A DNA stretch of 44,466 nucleotides from CAYVFC01 sp964450715. Its GTDB lineage: Bacteria > Myxococcota_A > Polyangia > Polyangiales > JAFGIB01. The stretch lies in NCBI GenBank assembly GCA_964450715.1, contig CAYVFC010000061.1, forward strand, positions 1-44,466, in the 5' to 3' direction. This document shows, piece by piece, positions 1-9,187 of the stretch. The notes below the pieces were generated by a model, which saw nothing but the letters and a program-made list of their open reading frames with translations, searched no databases and had not been told where the DNA came from. Every line of letters begins with the position of its first letter. Within the stretch, counting starts at the first letter, position 1. Position numbers and translations under genes: made by a program.

Positions 1-202
1 CCCGCCCACGCGGCCGCAACCGGATCGTTTATTTTGCGGTGCCTCCTTAGGAACGGGGCGGAGTCAAGAAGTGAAAGACCGGCAGATCTGTTCTCGTAGC
101 AATGTCGGTCGCGTCGTTCTCACGGAGTCTTCGCGTGAAAAGTTAATTTGTTAACTCCGACCCCTTCCCGCGCCTTCCCGCCTTCCCGACCTGTTCGGTG
201 CT

Positions 203-3200
203 CTAGAAGGCGCCCTCACAGACGAAATTCCTGGTGATGCCAAAAGGATCGTCCTGCTCGCCGACCCACGTGCCGACGCTCGCCCCTCTCCCGTAGGAAA
301 TACTCGCGTATACGCTGTTCGTTGCCGGCTCGTCCAGATACCAGTTCGTGTAACCCCACGTTTCTCCGTCCGTCCATTGCCAGGTAGAATCCAGATAGGC
401 TCCTATCCAGCTGACCGAGCCTGCGTTCATGGCTCTCACCACGGCATCGTTTTCCTCTTCACTGGTTATGCTCACCAGGCTTCCGTTGAAGTGATTACAG
501 TAAGCCAGTGCGTCCGCCCGGTTCGATTCTACGCAACCCTCCCAGTAGTAGTGCCCATTTTCCACTAAAACCGAGGACGGTTTGCAGGATGGTCCGTTGT
601 ACTCGTAGGCGCCCATATCGGTATAGGAGCCGTCTGTCTCCTCGGGATCGATGTCCACCCGCATGCTTCCATCCTTGTCGGCAAAGGGCGCGGCTTCGTC
701 GGTGGCAGCGTCGACACAGGGAGAACCCGCGCCAATACGCGGATTCAACTCGAGATCGGTGGCGCCCGGGCCCCAATTCTGTACGAGAGTGCCCAGCGAT
801 GACGGAGCGTCCAGCGCAGGCGTGAAGGTCACGATTTTTCCTACGCTGCCCGTTACCACCCGGGCCACGCCGTCGTTCGCCACCTCGATCACATCGTCTA
901 CGTTGAACGTACTGTCCGCGTCCTCGAACAGGAGGGTACTGGCAATTCCGTCGGCGATGGTCAACCGGGACGCGACCGGTATATTGGCATACAACGGGTC
1001 CTGGTTGATATTGCCTTCCCCGGTATAGATACCGGCTTCCTGCTGGATATCGCTATAGGCGACCATCATGGTGATGGTACCGATTTCTTCCAGCTCGTCG
1101 GGCCAATTGCCCCACATGATACTGTTGACCTCGGCCGTGTTAATCGTAGAGCTGCTGTTGAACATCGTCATGCCCCCACCGGCGAGCCTGGCCGCGTTGC
1201 CGGCAAAGGTACAATTCCCCAGCCTCGAAGTCGTCGTTCCCGAGCTCATCGCCCTTACATACATCCCGCCCCCTCGTTCAAACGAAGAGTTCTCTCGAAA
1301 AACGGCGTTTACCAACATCTGATCGAGCGTGCCGGAATTGCCGGTAGAGCTGTACATGCCCCCTCCCGCGCTGACCGCCTTGTTGTTCTGGAATTCGGTA
1401 TCCATGAACAGCGCGTTCATCGTACCGGCCGATGAATTGCCGCAGACGCCGCCGCCATACTCGGCCGCGTTGGCCTCGAAGCTACAGTTCGTATATGTGG
1501 CCGATAGTTCGGCGTTGTTGGAGTAGGCGTAGGCTCCGCCTCCGTAGTCGACCGCGGTGTTGTTCCTGAACACGCAGGCGTCCAGAACAGCGGTCATCGT
1601 ACTCGATACCGTGGAGGTGTTGTACAATCCGCCGCCATCCATTCCGGCCGAGTTGTTCTCGAAGGTGCAGTCGGTCAACGTGTAATCGAGTTGCGCGGAG
1701 GAATTCGCGCTCGCGCGAAGGCCCCCGCCGTAGGAGCTCGCCGTGTTGCCGATGAATGTGCAGCCCCTTCTCGTGGGCAAGATGGCGCCGCTCTTGGCCG
1801 CGTCGTGAATTCCCCCGCCGTTCTTGGCCGTATTGCCGATAAAAGTACCGTTGATCAAGGTCGGGATCAAAATGGCGGTAGTGGTAATAACCTCGTTGGA
1901 TATTCCGCCGCCATCACCGGTCGCCGAGTTGCCCGAGAAAACGCAGTCGGTTACCTGTATCTCCAAGGTGCTTGCGTTGTTGGCGTAGGTATACATCCCC
2001 CCGCCGTCTTCGGAGATATTTCCCTCAAATCTGCAATTGGTTATCTCGGTGCTCATCGTAACACCGTCACCGGATATGTTCGCGATCCCGCCGCCTTGCA
2101 CGGCCGAATTGAGCAGGAACACACAATTGCGAACCGTTGAGGAGCTACTGTAGTTATACATCCCGCCGCCCCGCTGGGTCAGCAGGGATTCGCCGTCGGC
2201 ATTCCCCTCGGTGATGGTGAAGCCGTCGATGGTGGCGTTGTTGGCGCCGGTGACCACGTGATAGACATTGTCGGAGCCGTCGCGCTCGGCTCCGATGTCG
2301 CCGCTCAGGATGGTAAGGTTGTTCTCGAAATCGCGCTGCTCTCGCGAGAATTCACCGCCGACGAATCCGCCGTAGACGTCCACGCCGTCTTCGAGGTGGA
2401 TGGAGAATTCCCTCTCCGGGCTACCGGCACCTCCGGGCGTTTCGGTCGGGTAATAGGTGCCGGCGGCCACCCAGACCTCGCAGCCCTCGGGCTCTGCCGC
2501 CGCGATCCCGGCCTGTACGGTTTCGGTAGCCAGGCCCCAGCTGGCGCCGGAATTGGCGTCGCTCCCGGAGGCCCCGTTAACGAAAACGACACATCTGGTG
2601 CAATCATCGCCGGTCGAAATTCCATCCGCACAACCGCAGGCGCCGTCCTGGCACACCTGGGCAACCGGACACTGCTTGACGAAATCACCCTCGTGACCGC
2701 ACGAATCGAAATCCGCGACCTCGCCGTCGCCGTTGCAGCCCAGCGCGGCCTCCGGCATACAGCATTGATCCTCGTCCTCGTAACAGATTTCGTCTTCCGA
2801 GCCGCAGGGGGAGCTCCCGTTTTCACAGCTATCCGTATTAGTATTGCACACCTCTTCACCGTTACAGAAAGCGCCGTCGTCACAAGGGTCGCCCGCGTGC
2901 TTGCATTCATCATCGGTTTCGTCGCAGGTATCGACGCCGTTGCAGTAAACGCCATCGTCGCAATCCCGAGCGGTGCCGGCGCACTCGCCGGAGGAGCACT
3001 CATCGTCGACCGTGCAGAATTCGCCATCGTCGCAGGTAGCGCCGTCATTGTCGCTCCAGGCCGTGGTCGAATCCGATCGACTGCAATACTCGCATTCGTT
3101 GTCCGGATTGTCCTGACCGTCTCCGTAGCAGACGCCGTCGATCACGCAGCCCGTACAGGACAGAACGCAGCCGTCGGTCTCCTCATGGCATAGCTCTGAC

Positions 3201-3646
3201 GACGGGCAGGGGTTTCCGGAATGCTCACAGATGTCGCCTTCCTCGTCACAGGCTTCACTGCCGTTACAGTATTGGCCGTCATCGACGCACGGAGGATTTT
3301 CATGGATCGAGCAGGTTCCGTCGGAACAGGCGTCCGTTCCATTACAGAACTGGCCGTCATCGCACCGCGCCCCGTCGTTGCTCGACCATTCCGTGGCGGA
3401 TTCCGTCACCTCACAGATTGCGCACCCGTTCGATGGATCGGATACCCCGTCCGGGTAGCAGATCGAATCGATCAGACACCCTTCACAAACGGTAGTGCCG
3501 GGATCCGGGACGTTCTGCTGAGAACCCGCGTCGGATTCGTCGCCGCCGCTGTCTGGGCCTTCAACGCCATCGCTATCGCCGCCCCCGCAGGCCAGGGTGC
3601 CGAAAAGTAGCGCAACCGCCAGAGGAGCCAATAGATAAGGTCTCAT
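203..3646 (-). CDS. Secreted lipoprotein: Cys-rich modules, beta-helix and C-type lectin domain
   Basis: This encodes about 1147 residues. The start at 3646 puts a lipoprotein signal first (hydrophobic stretch ending LFGTLAC, then GGGDSD) and has a GGGGAG just upstream; an ATG 15 bases earlier is also possible. Residues of roughly 35-350 carry repeated Cys modules of the type DDGxFCNGxExC. About 360-900 is a right-handed parallel beta-helix with recurring GGGM/GGG turns and N-rich rungs, as in polymorphic outer-membrane-type repeats. The last ~110 residues match a C-type lectin fold (WIGAY, WQWTDG, NFVCEG). It is probably an outer-surface or exported adhesin-like protein. Long proteins with these modules are typical of Myxococcota and related groups, which helps place the organism. 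It has no evident link to the magnetosome genes. The domain calls are firm; the function is unknown. Confidence 0.85.
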   Translation of the reverse strand: MRPYLLAPLAVALLFGTLACGGGDSDGVEGPDSGGDESDAGSQQNVPDPGTTVCEGCLIDSICYPDGVSDPSNGCAICEVTESATEWSSNDGARCDDGQFCNGTDACSDGTCSIHENPPCVDDGQYCNGSEACDEEGDICEHSGNPCPSSELCHEETDGCVLSCTGCVIDGVCYGDGQDNPDNECEYCSRSDSTTAWSDNDGATCDDGEFCTVDDECSSGECAGTARDCDDGVYCNGVDTCDETDDECKHAGDPCDDGAFCNGEEVCNTNTDSCENGSSPCGSEDEICYEDEDQCCMPEAALGCNGDGEVADFDSCGHEGDFVKQCPVAQVCQDGACGCADGISTGDDCTRCVVFVNGASGSDANSGASWGLATETVQAGIAAAEPEGCEVWVAAGTYYPTETPGGAGSPEREFSIHLEDGVDVYGGFVGGEFSREQRDFENNLTILSGDIGAERDGSDNVYHVVTGANNATIDGFTITEGNADGESLLTQRGGGMYNYSSSSTVRNCVFLLNSAVQGGGIANISGDGVTMSTEITNCRFEGNISEDGGGMYTYANNASTLEIQVTDCVFSGNSATGDGGGISNEVITTTAILIPTLINGTFIGNTAKNGGGIHDAAKSGAILPTRRGCTFIGNTASSYGGGLRASANSSAQLDYTLTDCTFENNSAGMDGGGLYNTSTVSSTMTAVLDACVFRNNTAVDYGGGAYAYSNNAELSATYTNCSFEANAAEYGGGVCGNSSAGTMNALFMDTEFQNNKAVSAGGGMYSSTGNSGTLDQMLVNAVFRENSSFERGGGMYVRAMSSGTTTSRLGNCTFAGNAARLAGGGMTMFNSSSTINTAEVNSIMWGNWPDELEEIGTITMMVAYSDIQQEAGIYTGEGNINQDPLYANIPVASRLTIADGIASTLLFEDADSTFNVDDVIEVANDGVARVVTGSVGKIVTFTPALDAPSSLGTLVQNWGPGATDLELNPRIGAGSPCVDAATDEAAPFADKDGSMRVDIDPEETDGSYTDMGAYEYNGPSCKPSSVLVENGHYYWEGCVESNRADALAYCNHFNGSLVSITSEEENDAVVRAMNAGSVSWIGAYLDSTWQWTDGETWGYTNWYLDEPATNSVYASISYGRGASVGTWVGEQDDPFGITRNFVCEGAF

Positions 3647-4058
3647 CTTCTCCCCTTTCATCGCCTGCAGACTATCGCGCGCGAATCACAACCACCCAGG
3701 TGCAGGCGCCTTCCGTCGCTCCCCTTCGAACCTAGCGCGGGCAGTTGCCAAAACGAACAAGAGATGTTCGCATAGTAGAAACACTTGACGGAGCATTCAA
3801 TAACGAATCGCGATTTCCGACCTATGAGCGCGGCGCACCTTGGGCGACACGTAGTACGAGGTCGCATAAAAAAACGAAAAACACGGAAAAGGGACCACGG
3901 AAAGGGGACGGTCCTGCATCGTTGCAATGCCCCGACGTTGCCGCCGCTACGAATCTCGACCCTACAGGAGCGTACCCTTCTTCGCCCTTCTTCGTCCCTC
4001 TCATATAATCTTCTTATAAGAGGGCAAACCATTCGCCACATAAGCGCGGGAGTCTAGA
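3647..4058. other. Divergent intergenic region
   Basis: This 412-bp gap separates the leftward lipoprotein gene from the rightward dehydrogenase gene and carries no credible coding frame. It holds a 17-bp palindrome at 3754-3770 (CGAACA, 5-bp spacer, TGTTCG), a GGGACGGTCC-type repeat segment around 3893-3916 that resembles the hairpin at 33101-33182, and the promoter/palindrome at 3996-4024 described separately. Confidence 0.6.
3996..4024 (+). promoter_or_regulatory. Putative promoter -10 box inside an imperfect palindrome
   Basis: A perfect TATAAT lies at 4004-4009, about 50 bases before the dehydrogenase start. It sits in the left half of an imperfect inverted repeat with outer arms CCCTCT (3996-4001) and AGAGGG (4019-4024) and inner arms ATATAA/TTATAA. 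A poor -35 (TTCGCC, 3981-3986) is correctly spaced. The overlap of palindrome and -10 would suit a repressor site; this is inference. Confidence 0.4.
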
Positions 4059-5195
4059 ATGTTCAAGGAGGCCAAGGTAGCACGGTTGAGCGTACCCGGT
4101 TGGGAAGCGGTCTATCGGGCCGAGCTTCAACCCGGCGTGATTTCCCTCATCGCCGTTCACGACGGCAACCGCGGAACCGCGCTGGGGGGCTGCCGGATGA
4201 CGGCCTACGCGAGCGAATCGCAGGCGTTGACGGACGCGCTTCGGCTCAGCAGGGGTATGACCTACAAGAACGCGGCGGCCAACCTGCCGTTGGGCGGCGG
4301 AAAAGCCGTGATCGCTTGCGACCCTCGAATCTCGGGGAGGTCTCGGCGCGCGCTGCTGAGGGAGTTCGGCAAATTCGTGACCTGGGTCAACCGGTCAAAA
4401 GATCTGTACTGCACGGCCGAGGATATGAATACGACGGTCGAGGATATGAAGCTCGTCAAAGAGCACACCCGCCATGTCTACGGCACACGGGTCGACCCCT
4501 CTCCCTATACCGCGCAGGGCGTGTTCGCCGCCACCGAGTATGCGATCGATTTTTTCAGCAGCGATCTATTCGACGGCGACTCGTCTCTGAAGGGGAAGCG
4601 GATCTTGATCCAGGGCGTGGGAAAGGTGGGCATGGGCCTGCTCGAGATGTTTCGCAAGGCCGGGGCACAGCTTCTGATCTGCGACACGAGAAGGGAGGCT
4701 TTGCGCGGGGTGAAGAAGATCTGTCCCGGGGTTACCGTGATCGATCCGGATGAGTACTTGGAGCAAGAGGTGGACGTGTTCGTTCCCTGCGCACGCGGAG
4801 AGGTGATTAAAGAATCGGACGTCCCCAACCTCCAATTCAAGATTCTGTGCGGAGCAGCCAACAATCAGCTGCAGAACGCGGCCACCGGACACCTGATCCA
4901 CCAGAGAGGAATCGTCTACTGCCCCGATTTCGTGGCCAATATGGGCGGCGTGTGTTCGATCTACTACGTAGAAATGGCCAGAATCGGCAAGGGAAGAGCC
5001 ATCGAGAAGATCCAGACCACGGTCCGCAAGATGCTCGGCACCACTTTCCGGACCGCGTTCAAGAAAAAGATTCCGTTTAACCACGCCATCGACAACGTGG
5101 TCGAGCAACTCGTGTGGGGCGGCGCCTTGGACGGAATGGAGTTCTCGAACAGGAGGATCTTTCCCTTGACCTACGCGTCGCAGCTGAGCGACTGA
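4059..5195 (+). CDS. Leu/Glu/Phe/Val dehydrogenase family
   Basis: At 378 residues it is close to leucine dehydrogenases (~365) and shorter than glutamate dehydrogenases (~420-450). This family oxidatively deaminates an amino acid with NAD(P)+ to a 2-oxo acid and ammonia in the cytosol. The N-terminal domain has the glycine-rich substrate motif GGCRM and the catalytic lysine segment MTYKNAAANLPLGGGKA (about 68-84), with a second key position in AEDMNTT (~125). The C-terminal Rossmann domain carries GVGKVGMGL (~186-194). The start is supported by GGGAG six bases upstream. It is monocistronic and not obviously linked to its neighbours. The exact substrate cannot be told from sequence alone; leucine/valine is most likely from length and motifs. 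Confidence 0.85.
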   Translation: MFKEAKVARLSVPGWEAVYRAELQPGVISLIAVHDGNRGTALGGCRMTAYASESQALTDALRLSRGMTYKNAAANLPLGGGKAVIACDPRISGRSRRALLREFGKFVTWVNRSKDLYCTAEDMNTTVEDMKLVKEHTRHVYGTRVDPSPYTAQGVFAATEYAIDFFSSDLFDGDSSLKGKRILIQGVGKVGMGLLEMFRKAGAQLLICDTRREALRGVKKICPGVTVIDPDEYLEQEVDVFVPCARGEVIKESDVPNLQFKILCGAANNQLQNAATGHLIHQRGIVYCPDFVANMGGVCSIYYVEMARIGKGRAIEKIQTTVRKMLGTTFRTAFKKKIPFNHAIDNVVEQLVWGGALDGMEFSNRRIFPLTYASQLSD

Positions 5196-5447
5196 GCTTG
5201 AGAGGAGTCGGGGTTACCAGGTCAGCAGAGGCCGGAGTTGTCCCTTTTCGGCATGAGCGGTCCCCGTACGGCGTGATCGGTGCTTTTTCGGCTCGAAGGT
5301 CGGAAAGCCTTGCCCGGGACGCCGTCCGTCGCTACGGTGGCGTTTTCGGAGAAGAAATCGCCCTCCCATCCGTGGTATTATAGAAATCTACAGGCAGCGT
5401 TCGCGCCGCCCGCCTTCCCCCGGCTAGACCGGTACCAGGGATACGCT

Positions 5448-7058
5448 ATGGCATTCGTTCACGTTGTCGAGGGTAAACAGCTGGGCCGAACCTGGAACCT
5501 GGTGGAGGGGGAAAACGTCATCGGCCGCACCGGCTGCGAGCTGGTCATCCTCGATCCGGCGGTCTCGCGCGCACACGCGGTGCTGCAGCTCGACCCTGCG
5601 ACGGGCAAGTGGTTGTTGGAGGATCTCGGCTCCACCAACGGGACCAGACTGAACGGCGTCCGGCTGACCGAACGCGTACGGGTGCGACCCGGCGACGAGA
5701 TCCGGGTGGGCGACACCTCACTGGTGTTCGGCGCGGCGACCGACCCGTCGGACCTGCGCCCCTGGCTCGACGAGAGAGGGGAGCGGGTGAGCCACACAGT
5801 GCTGGAGGCGTTCCCCGTGGATGCGAACACCAGCCCCAGCGCGGTCATCTTGCAGGACGAGAGCGCGGCGGAAACGCTACGGCAGATCCTGGACCTGGTG
5901 GCGGACGTCAACGCGATACTGGATCGGGACCTGCTGCTGAATAAAACCCTGCAACGGGTCTTCGACATTCTGCCGGCCGAACGGGGATACGTACTGACGA
6001 TCGATAAAAACGGCGAGCTGGAGCTGAAAGCGTCGCGCTCGCGGACGGGCGACGTCGAGAATATCCCGGTCTCCCGGACCATCATCAACCAGGTGATCGA
6101 GAAACAGGCCGGGCTGATCACGGCCAACGCTATAAACGACGACCGCTTCGATCCGCAGGACAGCGTGATCAACATCGGCACGCGCTCCGCTATCTGCGTA
6201 CCCATCACCGGGCGCGAGGCCATCGACGGCATCATCTACCTGGACATCAATACCGCCCGACACCGCTATACCGTAGAGCAGCTCAAGCTGTTGACGGCCG
6301 TCGGCTACCATATCGGGCTGGCGCTGGACAACGTCCGCCTGCACGAGGCCGCGCTGCGGAAGGAGAGGCTGGCCGCGCTGGGCGAGGCGGCCGCCTACCT
6401 GTCGCACCACATCAAGAACATGCTGCACGCGCTGGGAGCAGGCACCGACGTAGTAGAGCTGCACCTGGAAAAGAACGATATGGCCTCGGCCAAGAATGCC
6501 TGGCCGATGGTGCGGCACAACCTACGCAAGATCAATGCCACGGTGCTCAACATCCTCGCCTTCAGCAAGGAGCGCGAGCCCGTGCCGCAGCACCTGGACC
6601 TGAACCAGCTGTTGCGGGACTGCCTGGAGCTGCAAAAGGCCCAGGTAGCGGAACGGGGTATCGAGATGGTGGTCGACCTGGAGGAGCTTCCTCGCATCGA
6701 GGCCGACCCGACCGGGCTGCATCAGGTGTTCCTCAACCTGATCGACAACGCCATGGGGGCACTTCCGCGCAGGGGCGGCAGCATTCGGGTAACCAGCGCC
6801 TTTGACGGGCTGGAGCAGCGGGTCTCGGTCACGGTCAGCGACAGCGGAACCGGCATCGCCCAGGAGCGGATGACCGATCTGTTCACGCCTTTTTTCTCTT
6901 CCAAGGGACACCGGGGAACCGGCCTGGGGCTGGCCGTGGCCAAGATGATCACCGAGGAGCACCAGGGCCGGATCTCGGTCGAAACCACGCCGGGCGAAGG
7001 CAGCGCCTTTACCGTGATCCTGCCGGTGAGCCCGTTCGAGGAGAGCACCGCGGTCTAG
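5448..7058 (+). CDS. Sensor histidine kinase with FHA and GAF domains
   Basis: It encodes 536 residues. The start at 5448 (MAFVHVVEG) begins just before the FHA domain and has an AGGG upstream; the longer frame from 5280 adds non-conserved residues. Order: FHA (about 1-95; motifs IGR, SRAHA, STNGTRLNG), linker, GAF (about 150-295), dimerisation helix with phospho-acceptor His in YLSHHIKNML, and an HATPase domain with N box (LIDNAMGAL), G1 (DSGTGI) and G2 (GTGLGLAV). No transmembrane segment is visible, so it is a soluble kinase that reads a phosphoprotein or a small ligand. No response regulator is adjacent. The only receiver-bearing transcription factor in the window is the sigma-54 activator at 33288-34715, whose receiver looks atypical. 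It ends five bases from the convergent zinc-ribbon gene. Confidence 0.9.
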   Translation: MAFVHVVEGKQLGRTWNLVEGENVIGRTGCELVILDPAVSRAHAVLQLDPATGKWLLEDLGSTNGTRLNGVRLTERVRVRPGDEIRVGDTSLVFGAATDPSDLRPWLDERGERVSHTVLEAFPVDANTSPSAVILQDESAAETLRQILDLVADVNAILDRDLLLNKTLQRVFDILPAERGYVLTIDKNGELELKASRSRTGDVENIPVSRTIINQVIEKQAGLITANAINDDRFDPQDSVINIGTRSAICVPITGREAIDGIIYLDINTARHRYTVEQLKLLTAVGYHIGLALDNVRLHEAALRKERLAALGEAAAYLSHHIKNMLHALGAGTDVVELHLEKNDMASAKNAWPMVRHNLRKINATVLNILAFSKEREPVPQHLDLNQLLRDCLELQKAQVAERGIEMVVDLEELPRIEADPTGLHQVFLNLIDNAMGALPRRGGSIRVTSAFDGLEQRVSVTVSDSGTGIAQERMTDLFTPFFSSKGHRGTGLGLAVAKMITEEHQGRISVETTPGEGSAFTVILPVSPFEESTAV

Positions 7059-7063
7059 CCGCG

Positions 7064-7363
7064 TTAACGAGAGGCGGTTCGAGTAACCCCGGTCAAAATG
7101 GAGCGGGCGATGGGTCGGGCGCTCATGGGCTCGCCGCAAGCGGGGCACTTCACCGGGGCGTCCGAGTCCTGCGCCACTACCGGGGATCTGCAGCGTGGGC
7201 AGCCTCCCGGTATCTCCGGACGGTGCAGCGGAAAGAGGCGCTGGCAGTTCGGACAGGTGACCGCGACCGGGTCGTACTCGGCCGGATCCGGCGATATCCC
7301 GACCAGCATCCTCTCGGCCGCGTAACCGCACGCCTTACAATGGAATTCGATGATACCGCTCAT
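7064..7363 (-). CDS. Small multi-CxxC zinc-ribbon protein
   Basis: It encodes 99 residues from the ATG at 7363 (MSGIIEFHCKACGY), preferred over an ATG 33 bases earlier because the first CxxC module then sits at the N-terminus as in other small ribbon proteins. Four Cys pairs are visible (CKACG, CPNC, CPRC, CPACG), probably two zinc ribbons, the first FmdB/regulatory-protein-like. There is no enzyme motif or membrane segment. It is convergent with the kinase gene. Upstream lie two identical 16-bp palindromes that could be operator sites. The function is unknown; metal or nucleic-acid binding is plausible. Confidence 0.65.
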   Translation of the reverse strand: MSGIIEFHCKACGYAAERMLVGISPDPAEYDPVAVTCPNCQRLFPLHRPEIPGGCPRCRSPVVAQDSDAPVKCPACGEPMSARPIARSILTGVTRTASR

Positions 7364-7686
7364 GGTAAATATTCCGCTCGCTCTCGATACGCACAAGCGG
7401 CGGAGGCGTGTCTCGCTTCGACGCCCTGCTCGAACAATTTAAATCCTATATCCCGCGCTCGGCGAACTCAAACGAAAACCGCTCTCTCGTAGTTACTAAA
7501 AGTACCTTTTGTAACGGTCTGTTTCCTCACCCCTCGGGGTGAAGGCGGAATTCCAGAAAAGCACGGCATGGTCCCCCGTCGCTTTTTCACCCCTCGGGGT
7601 GAATTTCGCCATCCGAGCCTGCAAATAGTCGATAGAAATTCGGCGGTCTTACCCTTTTTCGCTTCTCCTCCGGGGATCCATCCACC
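7364..7686. other. Intergenic region with palindromes
   Basis: This 323-bp gap lies between two leftward genes and has no credible gene. It contains two identical palindromes (annotated separately) and an imperfect inverted repeat at 7492-7515 (GTTAC..AAAAG / CTTTTGTAAC). Confidence 0.6.
7527..7602. promoter_or_regulatory. Twin 16-bp palindromes, candidate operator pair
   Basis: The perfect palindrome TCACCCCTCGGGGTGA occurs at 7527-7542 and again at 7587-7602, exactly 60 bp apart. Neither copy is followed by a T run in the direction of the neighbouring genes, so they do not read as intrinsic terminators. Two identical dyads about six helical turns apart upstream of the zinc-ribbon gene look like a cooperative repressor site. 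This is inference. Confidence 0.45.
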
Positions 7687-8163
7687 TTACGGGGGCAGCG
7701 CGAGAAACCCGAAGACCAGGATGGCCAGCACCAGCCCCGCTACCGCGGTGTAGAGCTTGTCGTATGCCATCATAAATCCCACCAGCGCGACCGCCACCCT
7801 GGCCAGGGGCGTGGCCAGTAGGACGAGCAGGCCGAGCTGGATGATCCCCCGGCCGCTGAAGGAGAGAGCCGAGTAGACGATGCCGTGCAGGGTGCGTAGC
7901 TGGTGCGGCTCGCCCGTGAACACGTGGTAGAAGGGGACCTGTTCCGGGTGCTGGTTGAGGTAGACGATGGCGCCTATCAGCACGATGGCCGCCGAGAGAA
8001 GCACCCCGCCGCGCAGCAGGCGGCTGACCATCAACGCCACCTGCTGCTCCTCGGACGAGGCCGTGGGCGGCAGCCGGTCCGGCGGCGCGGCGCGGCGGCG
8101 CATGAGCAAAAAGGAGATAACCGACATCCCGCCCGGTCCGGATCGCCCGTCGCCCGCTTCCAT
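7687..8163 (-). CDS. DUF1634 membrane protein, partner of TauE-like permease
   Basis: It encodes 158 residues with three predicted membrane helices (LLSAAIVLIGAIVYL; GIIQLGLLVLLATPLARVAVA; VAGLVLAILVFGFLAL). The pattern, including the long loop between helices 1 and 2, matches the DUF1634 family. DUF1634 genes commonly sit beside TauE/SafE permease genes, and here the ATG follows the permease stop with one base between, so the two are almost certainly co-translated. Its molecular role is not established; it may be an accessory subunit of the permease. Confidence 0.8.
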   Translation of the reverse strand: MEAGDGRSGPGGMSVISFLLMRRRAAPPDRLPPTASSEEQQVALMVSRLLRGGVLLSAAIVLIGAIVYLNQHPEQVPFYHVFTGEPHQLRTLHGIVYSALSFSGRGIIQLGLLVLLATPLARVAVALVGFMMAYDKLYTAVAGLVLAILVFGFLALPP

Positions 8164-8164
8164 C

Positions 8165-9001
8165 TCAGAAGCTCCCCGTGATGCCGTAGAAGAACATCTG
8201 GCCCGCCAACGCCAGGATCACGATAGCGAACAACTTGCGCAGCGCCTCGGTATCGGCGCTGAACAGCACCCGCGCGCCCAGCCAGGAGCCGGCGGTCACG
8301 CCCAGCATCACCGGCATGGCCAGACCCGGATCCACGTAACCGCGGCTCAGGTAGACCCCGGCGCTGGAGGCCGCGGTCACCCCGATCATGAAGTTGCTGG
8401 TGGCGGCCGACACCTTGAAGGGGATGCGCATGATACGCTCCATGACCATCACCTTTAGCGCCCCGGCGCCGATGCCCAAAAGGCCGGAAAGTACGCCCAC
8501 CGCGGCCGAAAGCGAAAAACCGAGGGGAACAGCGCCCGCCCGGTAGTTGCGGTAGCCGTCCGGGACGGGGTAGGAGCCGTCCATCCGCAGCTGGCGGGCC
8601 AGCTCGTCAGGTGGATCGTCCGGGGAGGAGTGCTCGGGCTCCCGGAGCGAGGAATAGGCAGAGTAAACCAGGACGCAGGCGAAGATCACCGCGATCAGCG
8701 AGGGAGACAGATGGACGATGAGATAGGCGCCGACAACCGCGCCCAGGGTGGTGGCGATCTCCAGAAACATGCCTAGGCGCAGGTTGGTGAAGCCGTCGCG
8801 CACGTAGGCCGCCGCCGCCCCGCTGGAGGTGGCGATGACCGAGACCAGCGAGGCGCCGATGGCGTAGTGGATATTCACGTCGAACACCAGGGTAAGCAGG
8901 GGAACGATCACCACGCCGCCCCCCAGCCCGGTGAGCGCGCCCAGAAACCCGGCCAGGGCCGAGGCGCTACCGATCAGCAAGGTGAAAGCGACGATATCCA
9001 C
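8165..9001 (-). CDS. tauE: TauE/SafE family permease
   Basis: About 278 residues from GTG at 9001 (GGAAGA nine bases upstream); a TTG at 9007 is the alternative. Eight or so hydrophobic helices and the two family repeats are visible (GFLGALTGLGGGVVIVPLLTLV; GVLSGLLGIGAGALKVMVME), as in TauE/SafE transporters of sulfite/sulfoacetate-type anions. In magnetotactic Alphaproteobacteria MamO carries a TauE-like domain at its C-terminus, and I recall a separate tauE gene being implicated in magnetosome formation in Desulfovibrio magneticus RS-1. Here the MamO-like protein (28149-28994) lacks that domain, so this permease may supply it. The family call is secure; the magnetosome role is inference. 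Confidence 0.88.
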   Translation of the reverse strand: MDIVAFTLLIGSASALAGFLGALTGLGGGVVIVPLLTLVFDVNIHYAIGASLVSVIATSSGAAAAYVRDGFTNLRLGMFLEIATTLGAVVGAYLIVHLSPSLIAVIFACVLVYSAYSSLREPEHSSPDDPPDELARQLRMDGSYPVPDGYRNYRAGAVPLGFSLSAAVGVLSGLLGIGAGALKVMVMERIMRIPFKVSAATSNFMIGVTAASSAGVYLSRGYVDPGLAMPVMLGVTAGSWLGARVLFSADTEALRKLFAIVILALAGQMFFYGITGSF

Positions 9002-9007
9002 GCGCAA

Positions 9008-9187
9008 TTCTTCCGTAACAAAGGGGCGTTTTCGTACAGAGAGGCCTCGACGTCCTCATCTAGCCATTAACCCCTACAACCTGTCCAGAAACCACGTAGG
9101 GTAGGGGCTTGCCCCCTCCCTCCGTCCCCCCCCCCGGGGGGGGAGGGGTAGTGGACAGCGCGTTCGGGTATCTAATATTCTATAGCA
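9008..9187. other. Divergent region with C/G homopolymer hairpin
   Basis: This region separates the divergent tauE and OmpA-fusion genes. It contains a run of ten C followed by eight G (9126-9143), which can fold into a very strong hairpin or vary in length. This is part of a repeat also seen at 10973, 33218, 43944 and 44414. A possible promoter for the rightward gene is TGGACA (9152-9157) with TATTCT (9176-9181) at 18-bp spacing. That would put the transcript start close to the ATG at 9188, and no Shine-Dalgarno is visible, so a leaderless transcript is possible. Confidence 0.35.

Noticed and set aside
1..202. Possible gene or element at the left edge
   Set aside because: No coding frame, RNA gene or clear hairpin was found beyond a short GTTAA-rich stretch around 140-156.
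7587..7602. Terminator for the DUF1634 gene
   Set aside because: On the transcribed strand the hairpin is followed by A residues, not U; two identical copies also argue for an operator.
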